This document shows positions 35,748 through 44,440 of a stretch of DNA of 64,000 bases, one piece after another; the first letter of the stretch is position 1, and each line of letters opens with the position of its first letter. Below the pieces are notes generated by a model, which worked only from the letters and a program-made list of their open reading frames with translations, was not told the DNA's origin and did no database searches. The position numbers were made by a program, and so were the translations under genes. This DNA comes from AC-32 sp963772975 (GTDB lineage Bacteria > Actinomycetota > Thermoleophilia > Gaiellales > Gaiellaceae): contig CAVYZH010000010.1 of the NCBI GenBank assembly GCA_963772975.1, positions 960,576 to 1,024,575 of the forward strand, in the 5' to 3' direction.

Positions 35748-36937
35748 TCGAGGCCGTCGGCACCCGCGCGCGCGGCCTGCGCCCGCAGCGCGCCGAAGCG
35801 GTCGGGGCCGCCTCCGCCATCCGTCGGCTCGACTGGTGGCTGGTTGGCGCCACGGCCGGCCTGCTCGCGTTCGGGCTCTGGGCGATCCACGGGATCACCG
35901 CGCATGACGTCACCGGCAACCCGGACTACTTCTTCGTGCGCCAGGGGATCTACGCCGCGGTCGGCGTGGCCGGCGCGCTTGCACTGCTGTTCGTCGACCC
36001 GCAGTTCTACCGCCGCCACATGTGGGCGATCTACATCGGCACGACGGGCGTGATGCTGCTCGTCCTGCTCACGGGCGCGGTCTCGCGCCACTCGAAGCGC
36101 TGGCTCGACATCGGTTTTTTCCGCTTCCAGCCGTCCGAGTTCGGGAAGCTGCTGTTCGTCCTCTTCCTGGCCGCTTTCCTGGCCGACCGGGCCAAGCGGC
36201 TGGGTGAGAGCCGGACCGTGCTCGAGACGATCGGCTTCGGCCTGGTGCCGATCCTGCTCGTCTTCGTCCAGCCCGACATCGGCACAGCGATGGTCTACAC
36301 GGCGGCGCTCGCGGCGGTGCTCTTCGTAGCGGGCATTCGTTGGGTGCACCTGGCCGCGCTCGGTGTCGGCACGCTCGTCGTGATCCTCGCCGTGCTGTGG
36401 CTGCTGCCCGCGAGCGGCGTACACCTGCTCAAGGACTACCAGGCGAAGCGCCTGACGGGCTTCACGCATCCCGACTCCGACCCGGCGGGCGCGACCTACA
36501 ACGTCGCCCAGGCCCGGAACGCGGTCGGCGCGGGCGGGGTCAACGGCCGTGGCGTGGCTGGTGCGACGCAGACGAAGCTGAACTTCCTTCCGGAGCACGC
36601 GACCGACTTCGCGTTCGCCTCGCTGGCCGAGCAGCGGGGCTTCGTCGGCGTCTCGGTGCTGCTGCTGCTCTACCTGCTCGTCGTCTGGCGCGGGCTGAAG
36701 GTGATCGCGATCGCCCGCGACGCGTTCTCGGCGATCGCCGCCGGCGGGATCGTTTTCGCGTTCATGTTCCAGGTCTTCGTCAACGTCGGCATGAACATCG
36801 GTGTCGCGCCGGTGACGGGGATTCCACTGCCGTTCGTCTCGGTCGGCGGCTCGGCGCTGATCGCGAGCCTGCTCGCAATCGGCGTCCTGCAGGCGATCCA
36901 CATCCGCGGCGCAGCCAGGCCCAAGGCCTACAGGTAG
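35744..36937 (+). CDS. rodA: Rod shape-determining protein RodA, SEDS glycosyltransferase
   Basis: 397 residues, about ten membrane spans. SEDS family signatures: SRHSKRWLDIGFFRFQPSEFGKLLFVLFL, VQPDIGTAMVY, and NVGMNIGVAPVTGIPLPFVSVGGSA with the conserved Gly/Pro loop. Polymerises lipid II into glycan strands; partner PBP2 overlaps it upstream (ATGA). Last gene of the mre run, ending 15 bases before a convergent gene. Confidence 0.96.
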   Translation: MIEAVGTRARGLRPQRAEAVGAASAIRRLDWWLVGATAGLLAFGLWAIHGITAHDVTGNPDYFFVRQGIYAAVGVAGALALLFVDPQFYRRHMWAIYIGTTGVMLLVLLTGAVSRHSKRWLDIGFFRFQPSEFGKLLFVLFLAAFLADRAKRLGESRTVLETIGFGLVPILLVFVQPDIGTAMVYTAALAAVLFVAGIRWVHLAALGVGTLVVILAVLWLLPASGVHLLKDYQAKRLTGFTHPDSDPAGATYNVAQARNAVGAGGVNGRGVAGATQTKLNFLPEHATDFAFASLAEQRGFVGVSVLLLLYLLVVWRGLKVIAIARDAFSAIAAGGIVFAFMFQVFVNVGMNIGVAPVTGIPLPFVSVGGSALIASLLAIGVLQAIHIRGAARPKAYR

Positions 36938-36952
36938 CCGCGACCTAGGCGT

Positions 36953-37591
36953 TCAGCGAAGCGCTTGCTCGAACCGCGGATCGTCGCGTACAGCGGTGAA
37001 GTCCTCGTCCGCGCGCGCCTGGTCGCGGAACCGCGGGAACAGCTCGACGGACCGCTTGAGGTGGTCGAACGTCTCGTCGCCGGTTTCGCCCGCGAGCGCT
37101 GCGAAGCACGCGGAGTTGTAGAGGAGGCCCGGGTGGTCGGGCACGTGCTCGAGGCCGTTGCGGACCGACTCGAGCGCGTCGCCGTAGCGCTGCTCGCGGT
37201 AGGCGGCCATCGCCTCACTCTCGAAGGGCCACGCCTCACCCCAGTCGAGCGCCTCGTATGCCTCGCCGGGTGTCCCGCCGAGGGCGAGCACGGTTCCATC
37301 CCCGGTCGCCTTCCGCTGCACGTTCGGCGGAACGAAGACGAGTGTCCCCGCAGGCGCATCGACCGTCTCGCCGTCGATCTCGAACGTCGCGCTCCCGTCG
37401 AGCACGATGTAGAGCTCCTCCTGGCCCGAGCCCGACTCGTCGTGGTCGTTGATCAGCGTGCCTTCCTCGTTCGGCGTGAAGACGTTGACTCCGAACGAAT
37501 GGATCCCGAGGTGCTCGCGCACCGGGATGCTTCTGCCGCGCCGTTCGATGTCGTCCAGGCGCGCGACCTGCATCTTCGAGTTGTCGTTCAT
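36953..37591 (-). CDS. Cupin-TPR-like protein
   Basis: 212 residues from the ATG at 37591, behind a near-perfect Shine-Dalgarno (GGAGGTGATCGC). Cupin at about 25-110 (EELYIVLDGSATFEIDGE ... APAGTLVFVPPNVQRKA) followed by a TPR-like helical part (AMAAYREQRYGDALESVRNGLEHVPDHPGLLYNSACFAAL). Cupin motif 1 is weak: NDHDESGSGQEELY lacks the classic HxH spacing, so metal binding is doubtful. Fusion of a cupin with a TPR tail is seen in some actinobacterial small-molecule or stress proteins. Function unknown. Confidence 0.8.
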   Translation of the reverse strand: MNDNSKMQVARLDDIERRGRSIPVREHLGIHSFGVNVFTPNEEGTLINDHDESGSGQEELYIVLDGSATFEIDGETVDAPAGTLVFVPPNVQRKATGDGTVLALGGTPGEAYEALDWGEAWPFESEAMAAYREQRYGDALESVRNGLEHVPDHPGLLYNSACFAALAGETGDETFDHLKRSVELFPRFRDQARADEDFTAVRDDPRFEQALR

Positions 37592-37730
37592 GCGATCACC
37601 TCCGTGCGGGGCGGGTTGCCGCGAATCGTCGATCGTAGCCGCCACGACGCGGCGCCTGAGCAAGGTGCCGGACGACTCCAGGCGAGGATCGCCTGCTCGC
37701 CTTCGGTCAGTCCGGCCCCGCGCTCGTTAG

Positions 37731-37952
37731 CTAGCGCCTGATGATGTTGTGGATCTCGAGCATCTCGGGCGCGCCGGGGTCGATCCCGACGTCCTCGAGG
37801 ATCGGCATCAGCCGCTTACCGAAGGCGTCGAACTGCTCCTGCGAGTTCCAGATCTCGCTGACCCGGAACTTCTCGCCGGCCTCGAAGGCGACGTGGAGCT
37901 CGAGTCCTGCCGGCGGCCAGTTGCCGGACTCCTCCAGACGCACACGTCTCAC
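37731..37952 (-). CDS. Short ABM-like (dimeric alpha/beta barrel) protein, probably N-truncated
   Basis: 73 residues from GTG 37952, reading RRVRLEESGNWPPAGLELHV then FRVSEIWNSQEQFDAFGKRLMPILEDVGI. This is the second half of the antibiotic-biosynthesis-monooxygenase-like barrel; full members have another ~25-30 residues at the front. An in-frame TGA lies 13 codons upstream, so the N-terminal half is either missing or in another frame. I call it a probable fragment. No cofactor residues to comment on. Confidence 0.5.
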   Translation of the reverse strand: MRRVRLEESGNWPPAGLELHVAFEAGEKFRVSEIWNSQEQFDAFGKRLMPILEDVGIDPGAPEMLEIHNIIRR

Positions 37953-38115
37953 GGCGCTCGTCTCGCGACCGAGGATTCTGAGTCAGAAGGCCTCCCGAAG
38001 GTATCACGGCTCGACGCACATCAGAGCCTCCAGTGCATGACGTGCAACCCGACGAGTCCATGTAACCGATGGTCGAAGGCGTCGGGCACGCCCGCACGCT
38101 AACGGCCCGAAGGAA

Positions 38116-38661
38116 TTACGCCCAGGGCAGGCGAGCCCAGTTCGGCGGCCGCTCTCGCCGGAACCGCTCGATCGTCGCGTACGCCTGCCTCCAGTCGGAC
38201 GTCTCCTCCGCCACGCTCGCGCCGTAGCGCGCCGCGAGCTCCGACGCCGGGTAGCGCACTCCCGGGCCGGTGCGAGAGCCGACCATCAGGATCACGCACG
38301 GCTCGTCGCCGACGCCCACGAAGCCGTGCTCGGTCCAGGGAGGAGCGTGGAAGAAGTCCCAGGGCCGCAGGCGTCGCTCCTCTCCCTCGACGAGCAGCGC
38401 GCACTCCCCGGAAAGCACGAGAAAGGCCTCCTGGTTCTCCTCGGCGTGGTAGAGGCTCCACTCTCCTGGTTCCAGGACGGTGAGGTTGATCCCGAGCTGG
38501 GCGAACTCGACCGGCGGGTCGCCGTACTCGTTCTCGAAGCCGCACCTCGCGCCTCTGCTCGCCGAGTTCCACCACTCGGCGTCGCGCACGTTGACGACGA
38601 ACCAGCCGTCGGTGACGGGCGTGAGCCCCGAGCCGAAGTCCTCGAGGTGCGCTTCGCGCAC
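38116..38661 (-). CDS. Cupin domain protein
   Basis: 181 residues. The cupin barrel spans about 50-135: NLTVLEPGEWSLYHAEENQEAFLVLSGE gives motif 1 (His, Glu) and PPWTEHGFVGVGDEP gives motif 2. Preceded by DAEWWNSASRGARCGFE. GTG at 38661. Three bases after the end of the GFA-family gene on the same strand; the two are probably co-transcribed. No reaction assigned. Confidence 0.8.
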   Translation of the reverse strand: MREAHLEDFGSGLTPVTDGWFVVNVRDAEWWNSASRGARCGFENEYGDPPVEFAQLGINLTVLEPGEWSLYHAEENQEAFLVLSGECALLVEGEERRLRPWDFFHAPPWTEHGFVGVGDEPCVILMVGSRTGPGVRYPASELAARYGASVAEETSDWRQAYATIERFRRERPPNWARLPWA

Positions 38662-38664
38662 GGA

Positions 38665-39078
38665 CTAGCTCTCGCCGTTCTGCGCAGCGCGCTCGCCGTG
38701 CTGCGCTGCGCTCTCGACCGGCGGTATCCAGCTCTCGCGCCGCTTCACCCAGATCTCATCCTCTGGCCTCAGCTCGAAGGGCGCCTCGTCCAGACTTCCA
38801 AGCCGAATCTCGATCAGCGCGTCGCTAGGGTTGCTCGTGTCGAGCAGCCGAGACCCACAGCGAGGGCAGAAGCCGCGACCGTCATAGCTCGAGAGCTCGC
38901 CGCTCAACTCAAACGCCTCGGCCGGCCACAGCGCATACACACTGAACGCACTGCCAGACTCCTTTCTGCAATTCGCGCAGTGGCAACGCCGCACGTGCAC
39001 TGGGTCACCGCGAACGCTGTAGCGGACCGCCCCGCAGAGACATCCGCCGGAGCGCACGGCGCTACCGATGATCACCAT
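38665..39078 (-). CDS. GFA (CENP-V/glutathione-dependent formaldehyde-activating) family zinc protein
   Basis: 137 residues. Cys pattern C-x-C ... C-x-C-x2-C ... C-x2-C: GGCLCGAVRY, RRCHCANCRK, FCPRCGSRL, which builds the two zinc sites of the Mss4-like fold. Actinobacteria usually lack glutathione, so the name describes the fold rather than a proven glutathione reaction. The C-terminus has a short imperfect repeat (AAQHGERAAQNGES). ATG or GTG near 39078; ribosome-binding site weak. Forms a unit with the cupin downstream. Confidence 0.83.
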   Translation of the reverse strand: MVIIGSAVRSGGCLCGAVRYSVRGDPVHVRRCHCANCRKESGSAFSVYALWPAEAFELSGELSSYDGRGFCPRCGSRLLDTSNPSDALIEIRLGSLDEAPFELRPEDEIWVKRRESWIPPVESAAQHGERAAQNGES

Positions 39079-39257
39079 TTCGCCTCGATGGGCGAAAGGA
39101 TGTCACCGGCCTTGTATCTGTGCCACTGGATGCGGCAGTCCGGACTGGCAGGCGTTTCGGATGCTTCGCAGGGCGGAAGGCGGCCTTCCACACGCTCCAA
39201 TGTGAAAGTTGGGCTCGACGTGCCGTACGCTCGCTCCTAACCGAACGGGAGGCTGTG

Positions 39258-39560
39258 ATGGTTCGCTTGTTTGTGCGCCTCAACGTCGCCGATTACGAGA
39301 CTTGGAGGACCGTGTACGACCAGTTCTATGCGGAGCGTGGCGCCATGGGTGTCATGGGCGCCGCCGCGTTTCAGTCAGTCGACGACCCGAACGACCTCAC
39401 CATCTGGCACGACTTCGAGACTTCCGAAGTGGCCAGAGCTTTCGTCTCGTCGGACGCTCTACGGATCGTCATGCAGCGTGCAGGCGTCCAGGGCGAGCCC
39501 CAGTTCTGGTTCGTCACTGAGAGCTGGCGGCCAGCACCGTATGTCGCATCAAGCCTCTAG
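39258..39560 (+). CDS. Small dimeric alpha/beta-barrel-like protein
   Basis: 100 residues from ATG 39258 (GGGAGGCTGTG upstream). VRLFVRLNVADYETWRTVYD, VMGAAAFQSVDDPNDLTIWHDF and AFVSSDALRIVMQRAG form the beta-alpha-beta-beta units of the ABM-like barrel; such proteins dimerise and often act as monooxygenases or cyclases, but no catalytic residues can be named. Divergent from the GFA gene; the upstream in-frame extension (to 39120) has no ribosome-binding site and is not hydrophobic. Confidence 0.75.
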   Translation: MVRLFVRLNVADYETWRTVYDQFYAERGAMGVMGAAAFQSVDDPNDLTIWHDFETSEVARAFVSSDALRIVMQRAGVQGEPQFWFVTESWRPAPYVASSL

Positions 39561-39629
39561 CTGAGCTTTTAGGGGACGGTCGATCCTGAGAATGAGCCGC
39601 CCTGAGGTCGCGGGGCGAGGGTCGCGGAT

Positions 39630-40079
39630 TCAGTGCGGGACGAGCCGGAAGACCGGGTGTTTCGGAAGCTCCGCTGCGATCTCCTCATCGGTCGAGGCGG
39701 GGTTCGCGTCGAAGTAGGCACGGGTGACGCGAATCTCGTTGATGTACCTGCGAAGCGCGGGAACTGCGGCCTCCGGGGCCACCTCCTCGACCTTGAAACG
39801 ATCTGAGCGCCGGCCGCGCCTGAGCGTCACTTCGCCCGCGGCGCGAGCGTTCGTGACCCAGCTGGCGGGCCCGTAGCCGGCAACGAGCCACCGGTGGCCG
39901 TCCAGTTCGATCACATCCACCGGCGTCGAATAGAGGCGGCCGGTCTTCCGTCCCGGCACGGTGAGGATGTGTCGGCAAGACGCCCCCATCCCAAGCCGGG
40001 TCAAGGTGCGGAAGAGCACATTGATCAGCCGCGTCCCGGGCGTGAGGCGGTACGTCTTCGCCACCGCAACGAGGATCAC
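39630..40079 (-). CDS. Deazaflavin (F420)-dependent nitroreductase family protein
   Basis: About 149 residues. The split-barrel signature VPGRKTGRLYSTPVDV plus WLVAGYGPASWVTNARAAGEVTLRRG matches the DDN/FDOR-B family (Mycobacterium Ddn), which uses cofactor F420 for reductions. The start is ambiguous: TTG 40100, GTG 40079 or GTG 40064; family members begin near KTYRLTPGTRLINVLF, so 40064-40079 is likely. F420 usage fits an actinobacterium but no F420 biosynthesis gene is in the window. Confidence 0.82.
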   Translation of the reverse strand: MILVAVAKTYRLTPGTRLINVLFRTLTRLGMGASCRHILTVPGRKTGRLYSTPVDVIELDGHRWLVAGYGPASWVTNARAAGEVTLRRGRRSDRFKVEEVAPEAAVPALRRYINEIRVTRAYFDANPASTDEEIAAELPKHPVFRLVPH

Positions 40080-40100
40080 GGATGCGTTGCGACAACGCAA

Positions 40101-40411
40101 CCTGCGGCGAAGAGAGCCAAAGGCGCTGACCTGCGCCAGCGTTCAGGAATATCCCTTGAGCGCTCTTAGAGAGCGGCGCGGGCTAGTGCGCTGCGCGGCG
40201 GGCGGTCCAACGCACACTTCCCGAGAATTCAGCGGCGCGCGTGCCCGGGTGCCCAGCGCTGGCGGTCGCGAAGGCGATCAGTCCAACCAGGAGCGAGCCT
40301 GAGATCGTCTTGGGTTGAGCGCGCGCCCGTTCAGGCGATAGCCGCGTGAGGTGGGCCAGCATGGGGAATGTCCCCCGGGTTCCGGCGTTAGTGTCGATCG
40401 TGCCTACCGGG
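40101..40411. other. Gene-free gap
   Basis: 310 bases with no convincing gene on either strand. The only structure seen is a small perfect hairpin CGCTCT-TAG-AGAGCG at 40161-40175. It may hold the promoter of the F420-type gene; none is clear. Confidence 0.4.
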
Positions 40412-41038
40412 TTACGTTGGCTCGGCTATTTCGGGTGGCTGGTCGCCACGCACGCGCAGCACGGCGACGATCGCGATCACCAGGTAGCCGAACGCGGCCA
40501 CCTTTGGAGCGAAGAGCGCGAGCACGATCACCCCGACGTAGAAGCCGAGGCTCGGGCTCGTCGCGACCAGGAACTTGTTGATCTCCTGCTCGCTCACCTC
40601 CGGCTTGAGCAGGTCGCGGTTGCGTGCGATTGCTCCCCAGAGGGCGCTGATCAGGAGTGAGATCACCAGCAACGTCCCACCGTAGAAGATGACGGCGGCA
40701 CGCTCGGCGTCGGTGTCGCGGATCGCCTCGGCCAGGAGTTTGGTCGGGAAGGGCAGAAACGAGACGGCCATCAACAGCGCCAGGTTGAGTCGCATGACCA
40801 CGCTGTTCGCGTACTGCAAGCGCCGGAAGATCCCGTGGTGGACCATCCAGAGCCCTCCGATCGTGATGAAGCTCGTCGCATAGGCCAGGTAGGAGGGCCA
40901 CTGATGGGCGATACCGCGCCAGAGATTGCTGAACTCGGACTCGGGTACGCCGATCTCGAGGATCAGCAGCGTGATCGCGATCGCGAACACTCCGTCGCTG
41001 AACGCCTCGATCCGGCCGGTGCCCCAGCGATCGCTCAC
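40412..41038 (-). CDS. TMEM175-family (DUF1211) potassium-channel-like protein
   Basis: 208 residues, about five or six membrane spans. It opens with the family's RIEAFSDGVFAIAITLLILEI (FSD motif on helix 1), the residues that line the pore in the TMEM175 family; later SPSLGFYVGVIVLALFAPKVAAFGYLVIAIVAV. Bacterial members form K+-permeable tetramers. GTG at 41038. Stands alone. Confidence 0.85.
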   Translation of the reverse strand: MSDRWGTGRIEAFSDGVFAIAITLLILEIGVPESEFSNLWRGIAHQWPSYLAYATSFITIGGLWMVHHGIFRRLQYANSVVMRLNLALLMAVSFLPFPTKLLAEAIRDTDAERAAVIFYGGTLLVISLLISALWGAIARNRDLLKPEVSEQEINKFLVATSPSLGFYVGVIVLALFAPKVAAFGYLVIAIVAVLRVRGDQPPEIAEPT

Positions 41039-41229
41039 GGTGGGTCACTTCCTCGGCACCACAGCCGATCCTGCCAGCGGACGACCGACTCGTACACAGA
41101 GACGGCCACCCAAACCCGCTCAAGAAGGAGCGGCCTGACATGGGCGAGTGCGCTCTCACTCGGCGGAGGCGGGCTTTGCCCGCCGGAGCCTTAACTGCGC
41201 GGGACGCGCGTCAATCTGGCGAGGGGGCT

Positions 41230-41256
41230 CACGGGGGAAACCGGGTTTCCCCCGTG
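41230..41256. repeat. Perfect 11-bp inverted repeat (hairpin)
   Basis: CACGGGGGAAA-CCGGG-TTTCCCCCGTG, in the 250-base gap between two divergent genes (41038 minus, 41290 plus). No T run on either side, so not a textbook terminator. Confidence 0.75.
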
Positions 41257-41289
41257 TGTGATGTCCGGGGCTGGACCTACCATCTCGCC

Positions 41290-41490
41290 ATGGCCCCCAC
41301 ACGTGAAGCCGAGGAGCTGCTGCTGATCGAGGAGGCCGACGCCTGGTTCGAGTATCTCGAGGCGACGCGGGGTCAGAACGAGCCGCGTTACCGCGAGTTG
41401 GAGCCGTGGGCGTGGGCACGACTCACCCAGCGGCTGCGCGCCGTCCGCACCAAGCGCGCGAAGCTCCGTCCGGCCGCAGAAGCCGCCTGA
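41290..41490 (+). CDS. Small helical hypothetical protein
   Basis: 66 residues, MAPTREAEELLLIEEADAW ... ATRGQNEPRYREL ... WAWARLTQRLRAVRTKRAKLRP. Acidic first half, Trp-rich middle, basic tail; no known motif or signal. ATG at 41290 is preferred over an earlier in-frame ATG (41140) because the extension is low-complexity and spans the hairpin. The clean acidic-to-basic helix argues for a real gene. Followed by RNase E/G 126 bases later. Confidence 0.55.
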   Translation: MAPTREAEELLLIEEADAWFEYLEATRGQNEPRYRELEPWAWARLTQRLRAVRTKRAKLRPAAEAA

Positions 41491-41616
41491 CGGCGGCAAC
41501 CAACGCCACTGCTACCCTGCAGTGACGGCTATGCCGACGAGTTTGACCACACTGCAGCGCGCGCTCCGCCCGATAACGGGACAGGGAAGCGCGCGCGCCC
41601 AACAAGGAGAATCCAC

Positions 41617-44214
41617 TTGCTTCGATGGTTCCGGCGGCCGAAGCCGCCGACTGACGAGCGCGCCCGCACCCAGGACGCGCCTACACCTGCACCTACCGAC
41701 ACCGTAACCGCGCCGCCCGCCGAGCCGGGCGCGCCAACCGATCCCACCAAGAAGAAGCGCCGCCGCGGCAGTCGCGGAGGGCGCGGTCGTAAGCGCCCCG
41801 CAACCGGCGCCGGCGCGGCGACCGAGGCCAAGGCCAAGGCCAAGGCCGAGCCCGGCGAGGCGAAGCCGGCCGCCAAGCAGGACGAATCTCGCCCCGAGCG
41901 CCGTCCGGCCCAGCGCAAGCAGCGCAGCACGACCCGCCGGCGTACGCCACCGCGGCGTCCGCCGCTGCCGCCCGCCAAGCGCGAGCTGCTGATCTCGGTC
42001 GACGTCAGCGAGCAGCGTGTCGCGGTGCTCGAGGACGACAAGGTCGCCGAGGCCTACCTCGAGCGGCCCGAGCGCCGCTCGATCGCGGGGAACATCTACA
42101 AGGGCACGGTCGACAACGTCCTGCCTGGGATGGAGGCCGCCTTCATCGAGATCGGCCTCGAGAAGAACGGCTTCCTCTACGTCGACGAGGTGATCGCGCC
42201 CGAGCTCGAAGGCAAGTCTCGCGGGCGCAAGATCCAGGACCTGCTCAGCCGCGGCCAGGAAGTGATGGTCCAGGCGGTCAAGGACCCGATGAAGTCGAAG
42301 GGCGCCCGCCTCACGACCGAGATCTCGCTGCCGGGCCGCTTCGTCGTCTTCGTCCCGCACGGCGAGGGGCTCGGCGTCTCGCGCCGGCTCGAGGACGACG
42401 AGCGCACGCGCCTGCGCGACATCCTCAAGCGCCTCGACGTGAAGAAGGGCGGCGTGATCATCCGCACCGCCGCCGAGGGCGCCTCCGCGGAGGACATCGA
42501 GCGCGACCTGGTCTTCCTGCAGCGCCTCTGGAAGACGATCGAGGCCCAGGCGAAGGCGGCCAAGGCCCCGTCGCTCGTCTACCAGGAGGCCGAGCTGCCC
42601 CTGCGCGTGATCCGCGACCTCTTCACCGAGGACTTCGAGCGCGCGCTGGTCGACCACGAGCGCACCTACAAGCGCATCGTCGGCTACCTGAAGAAGACCT
42701 CGCCGCACATGGCCGACCGCGTCGTCCGTTACCGCGAGAAGATGCCGTTGATGGAGAGCTCGGGCGTCGACGCGGAGATCCGCTCGACGCTCTCACGCCG
42801 GGTCGACCTGCCTTCCGGCGGCTACCTCATCTTCGACTACGCCGAGGCCTTCACGGTGATCGACGTCAACACCGGCCGCTTCGTCGGCGGGCGCGGCAAG
42901 GCGTCAGGCGGCCGGCTCGAGGACACGATCACCAAGAACAACCTCGAGGCCGTCAAGGAAGTCGTGCGCCAGCTGCGGCTGCGCGACATCGGCGGGATCA
43001 TCGTCATCGACTTCATCGACATGGCGAACCCGAAGAACCGGGCGACGGTCGAGGAGGCGCTCAAGACGGAGCTGGAGCGCGACCGGACGAAGACCTACGT
43101 GGTCGAGATCTCGCCGCTCGGGCTCGTCGAGATGACGCGCCAGAACGTGACCGACGGCCCGCGCGAGATCCTTACGCGCAAGTGCACGGTCTGCGGCGGC
43201 GACGGCGTCGTGCTCTCCGAGGCCTCGGCCGCGGTCGACGTCGAACGGCATCTGCGCGCGCTCGCAGCCGGCGCGCCGCGCACGAAGGCCTTCAAGGTCG
43301 AGCTGAACGCGACGGTCGCCTCGATGCTGGTCGGCCCAGGCGCGTCCCGGCTGATGACGATCGAGGAGGAGACCAAGCGCCGCTTCCTGCTCGTCTTCCG
43401 CGAGGACGTCGCGGTCAACCACTTCGAGGTGCTCGGCAAGGGCACGCTCGAGAGCCTGGTCGGCGGCGACGCACGGGCCGAGCTCGAGGGCAAGCAGGTC
43501 GATCTGAAGCTCGGGGAGGTCGGCCGCCACGACGTCAACGCCGGGGTCGGCAAGCTCGACGACGGCCTGACCGTGGTCGTCGGCAACGCGGCTCGCATGG
43601 TCGGCAAGCGGACGAAGGTGCGCATCGAGCGGGTGCTCGACGGCGTCGCCTACGCGTCGCTCGTCGGCGGCAAGAAGGCCCCCGAGGAGCCGATCACCGC
43701 CGAGAGCGCGGCCGAGAAGCCGACGCGCAAGCCGCCGGCCAAGAAGCAGGCCGAGCCTGCACCTGAGCCCGACGCGGAGGTCCTGGCCGAGGAGGAGACC
43801 GGCGAGGCCGAGGCCGAGGAGACCGCCGAGGCCGAGACCGAGGACGAGAGCAAGGACGAGACCCCGGCCGAGACCACGGCCGACCAGCCGCCGAAGAAGA
43901 AGACCAGGCGCGGCTCGCGCGGCGGCCGCCGGCGCAAGAAGAAGCCTGCCACCGCGGCCGACGCCAACGGCGACGCTGCTCCCGAGCAGCCGAGCGCCGA
44001 GAACGGCGAGGGCCCGAAGATCCACCTGCCCGATCCCACGCTCGGCCGCAAGGAGGCGCCCGAGGCGGAGGCGCCCTCCGCAAACGGCGAGGGCGAGGGC
44101 GAAGGCGAGCAGCCGAAGCCGAAGAAGAAGACCCGCCGCGGCTCCCGCGGTGGCCGCAGGCGCCGCAAGCCGGCCGCCACGCAGGCCGGCGACACGCCGT
44201 CCGACTCCGCTTAG
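41617..44214 (+). CDS. rng: Ribonuclease E/G family endoribonuclease
   Basis: 865 residues. The catalytic core (about 120-590) has an S1 domain (GNIYKGTVDNVLPGMEAAFI), metal Asp motifs FTVIDVNTGRF and IIVIDFIDM, and the zinc-link RKCTVCGGDG. Long disordered arms flank it: the N-terminal ~110 residues and C-terminal ~180 are Pro/Ala/Glu/Lys-rich with three near-identical arginine boxes (KRRRGSRGGRGR, KTRRGSRGGRRR, KTRRGSRGGRRRR). These resemble RNA- or partner-binding sites of RNase E degradosome arms. TTG at 41617 after AAGGAGA. Cuts single-stranded A/U-rich RNA in mRNA decay and rRNA/tRNA processing. Could equally be named rne. Confidence 0.94.
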   Translation: MLRWFRRPKPPTDERARTQDAPTPAPTDTVTAPPAEPGAPTDPTKKKRRRGSRGGRGRKRPATGAGAATEAKAKAKAEPGEAKPAAKQDESRPERRPAQRKQRSTTRRRTPPRRPPLPPAKRELLISVDVSEQRVAVLEDDKVAEAYLERPERRSIAGNIYKGTVDNVLPGMEAAFIEIGLEKNGFLYVDEVIAPELEGKSRGRKIQDLLSRGQEVMVQAVKDPMKSKGARLTTEISLPGRFVVFVPHGEGLGVSRRLEDDERTRLRDILKRLDVKKGGVIIRTAAEGASAEDIERDLVFLQRLWKTIEAQAKAAKAPSLVYQEAELPLRVIRDLFTEDFERALVDHERTYKRIVGYLKKTSPHMADRVVRYREKMPLMESSGVDAEIRSTLSRRVDLPSGGYLIFDYAEAFTVIDVNTGRFVGGRGKASGGRLEDTITKNNLEAVKEVVRQLRLRDIGGIIVIDFIDMANPKNRATVEEALKTELERDRTKTYVVEISPLGLVEMTRQNVTDGPREILTRKCTVCGGDGVVLSEASAAVDVERHLRALAAGAPRTKAFKVELNATVASMLVGPGASRLMTIEEETKRRFLLVFREDVAVNHFEVLGKGTLESLVGGDARAELEGKQVDLKLGEVGRHDVNAGVGKLDDGLTVVVGNAARMVGKRTKVRIERVLDGVAYASLVGGKKAPEEPITAESAAEKPTRKPPAKKQAEPAPEPDAEVLAEEETGEAEAEETAEAETEDESKDETPAETTADQPPKKKTRRGSRGGRRRKKKPATAADANGDAAPEQPSAENGEGPKIHLPDPTLGRKEAPEAEAPSANGEGEGEGEQPKPKKKTRRGSRGGRRRRKPAATQAGDTPSDSA

Positions 44215-44440
44215 ACGCACGACCTAGCCAGGTGGCGAGTTGCCACACGGCCCCGGCGCTTCGAGGATCAAGCCGTGACCAGCGTCGCGAACACCGCCTT
44301 TGCAGCGAGACTCTGGGGCGCTGTCGACCGAATTCTCGCGCTCGACCGTCGTGCGCGAGGCCGTCGACGGCCCGCTGGTCCTGTTCAAAGGGCCGGGCTC
44401 GCCGCGCGCTACCCGGAGGACGCGCCGTCGCCCGAGAGCC

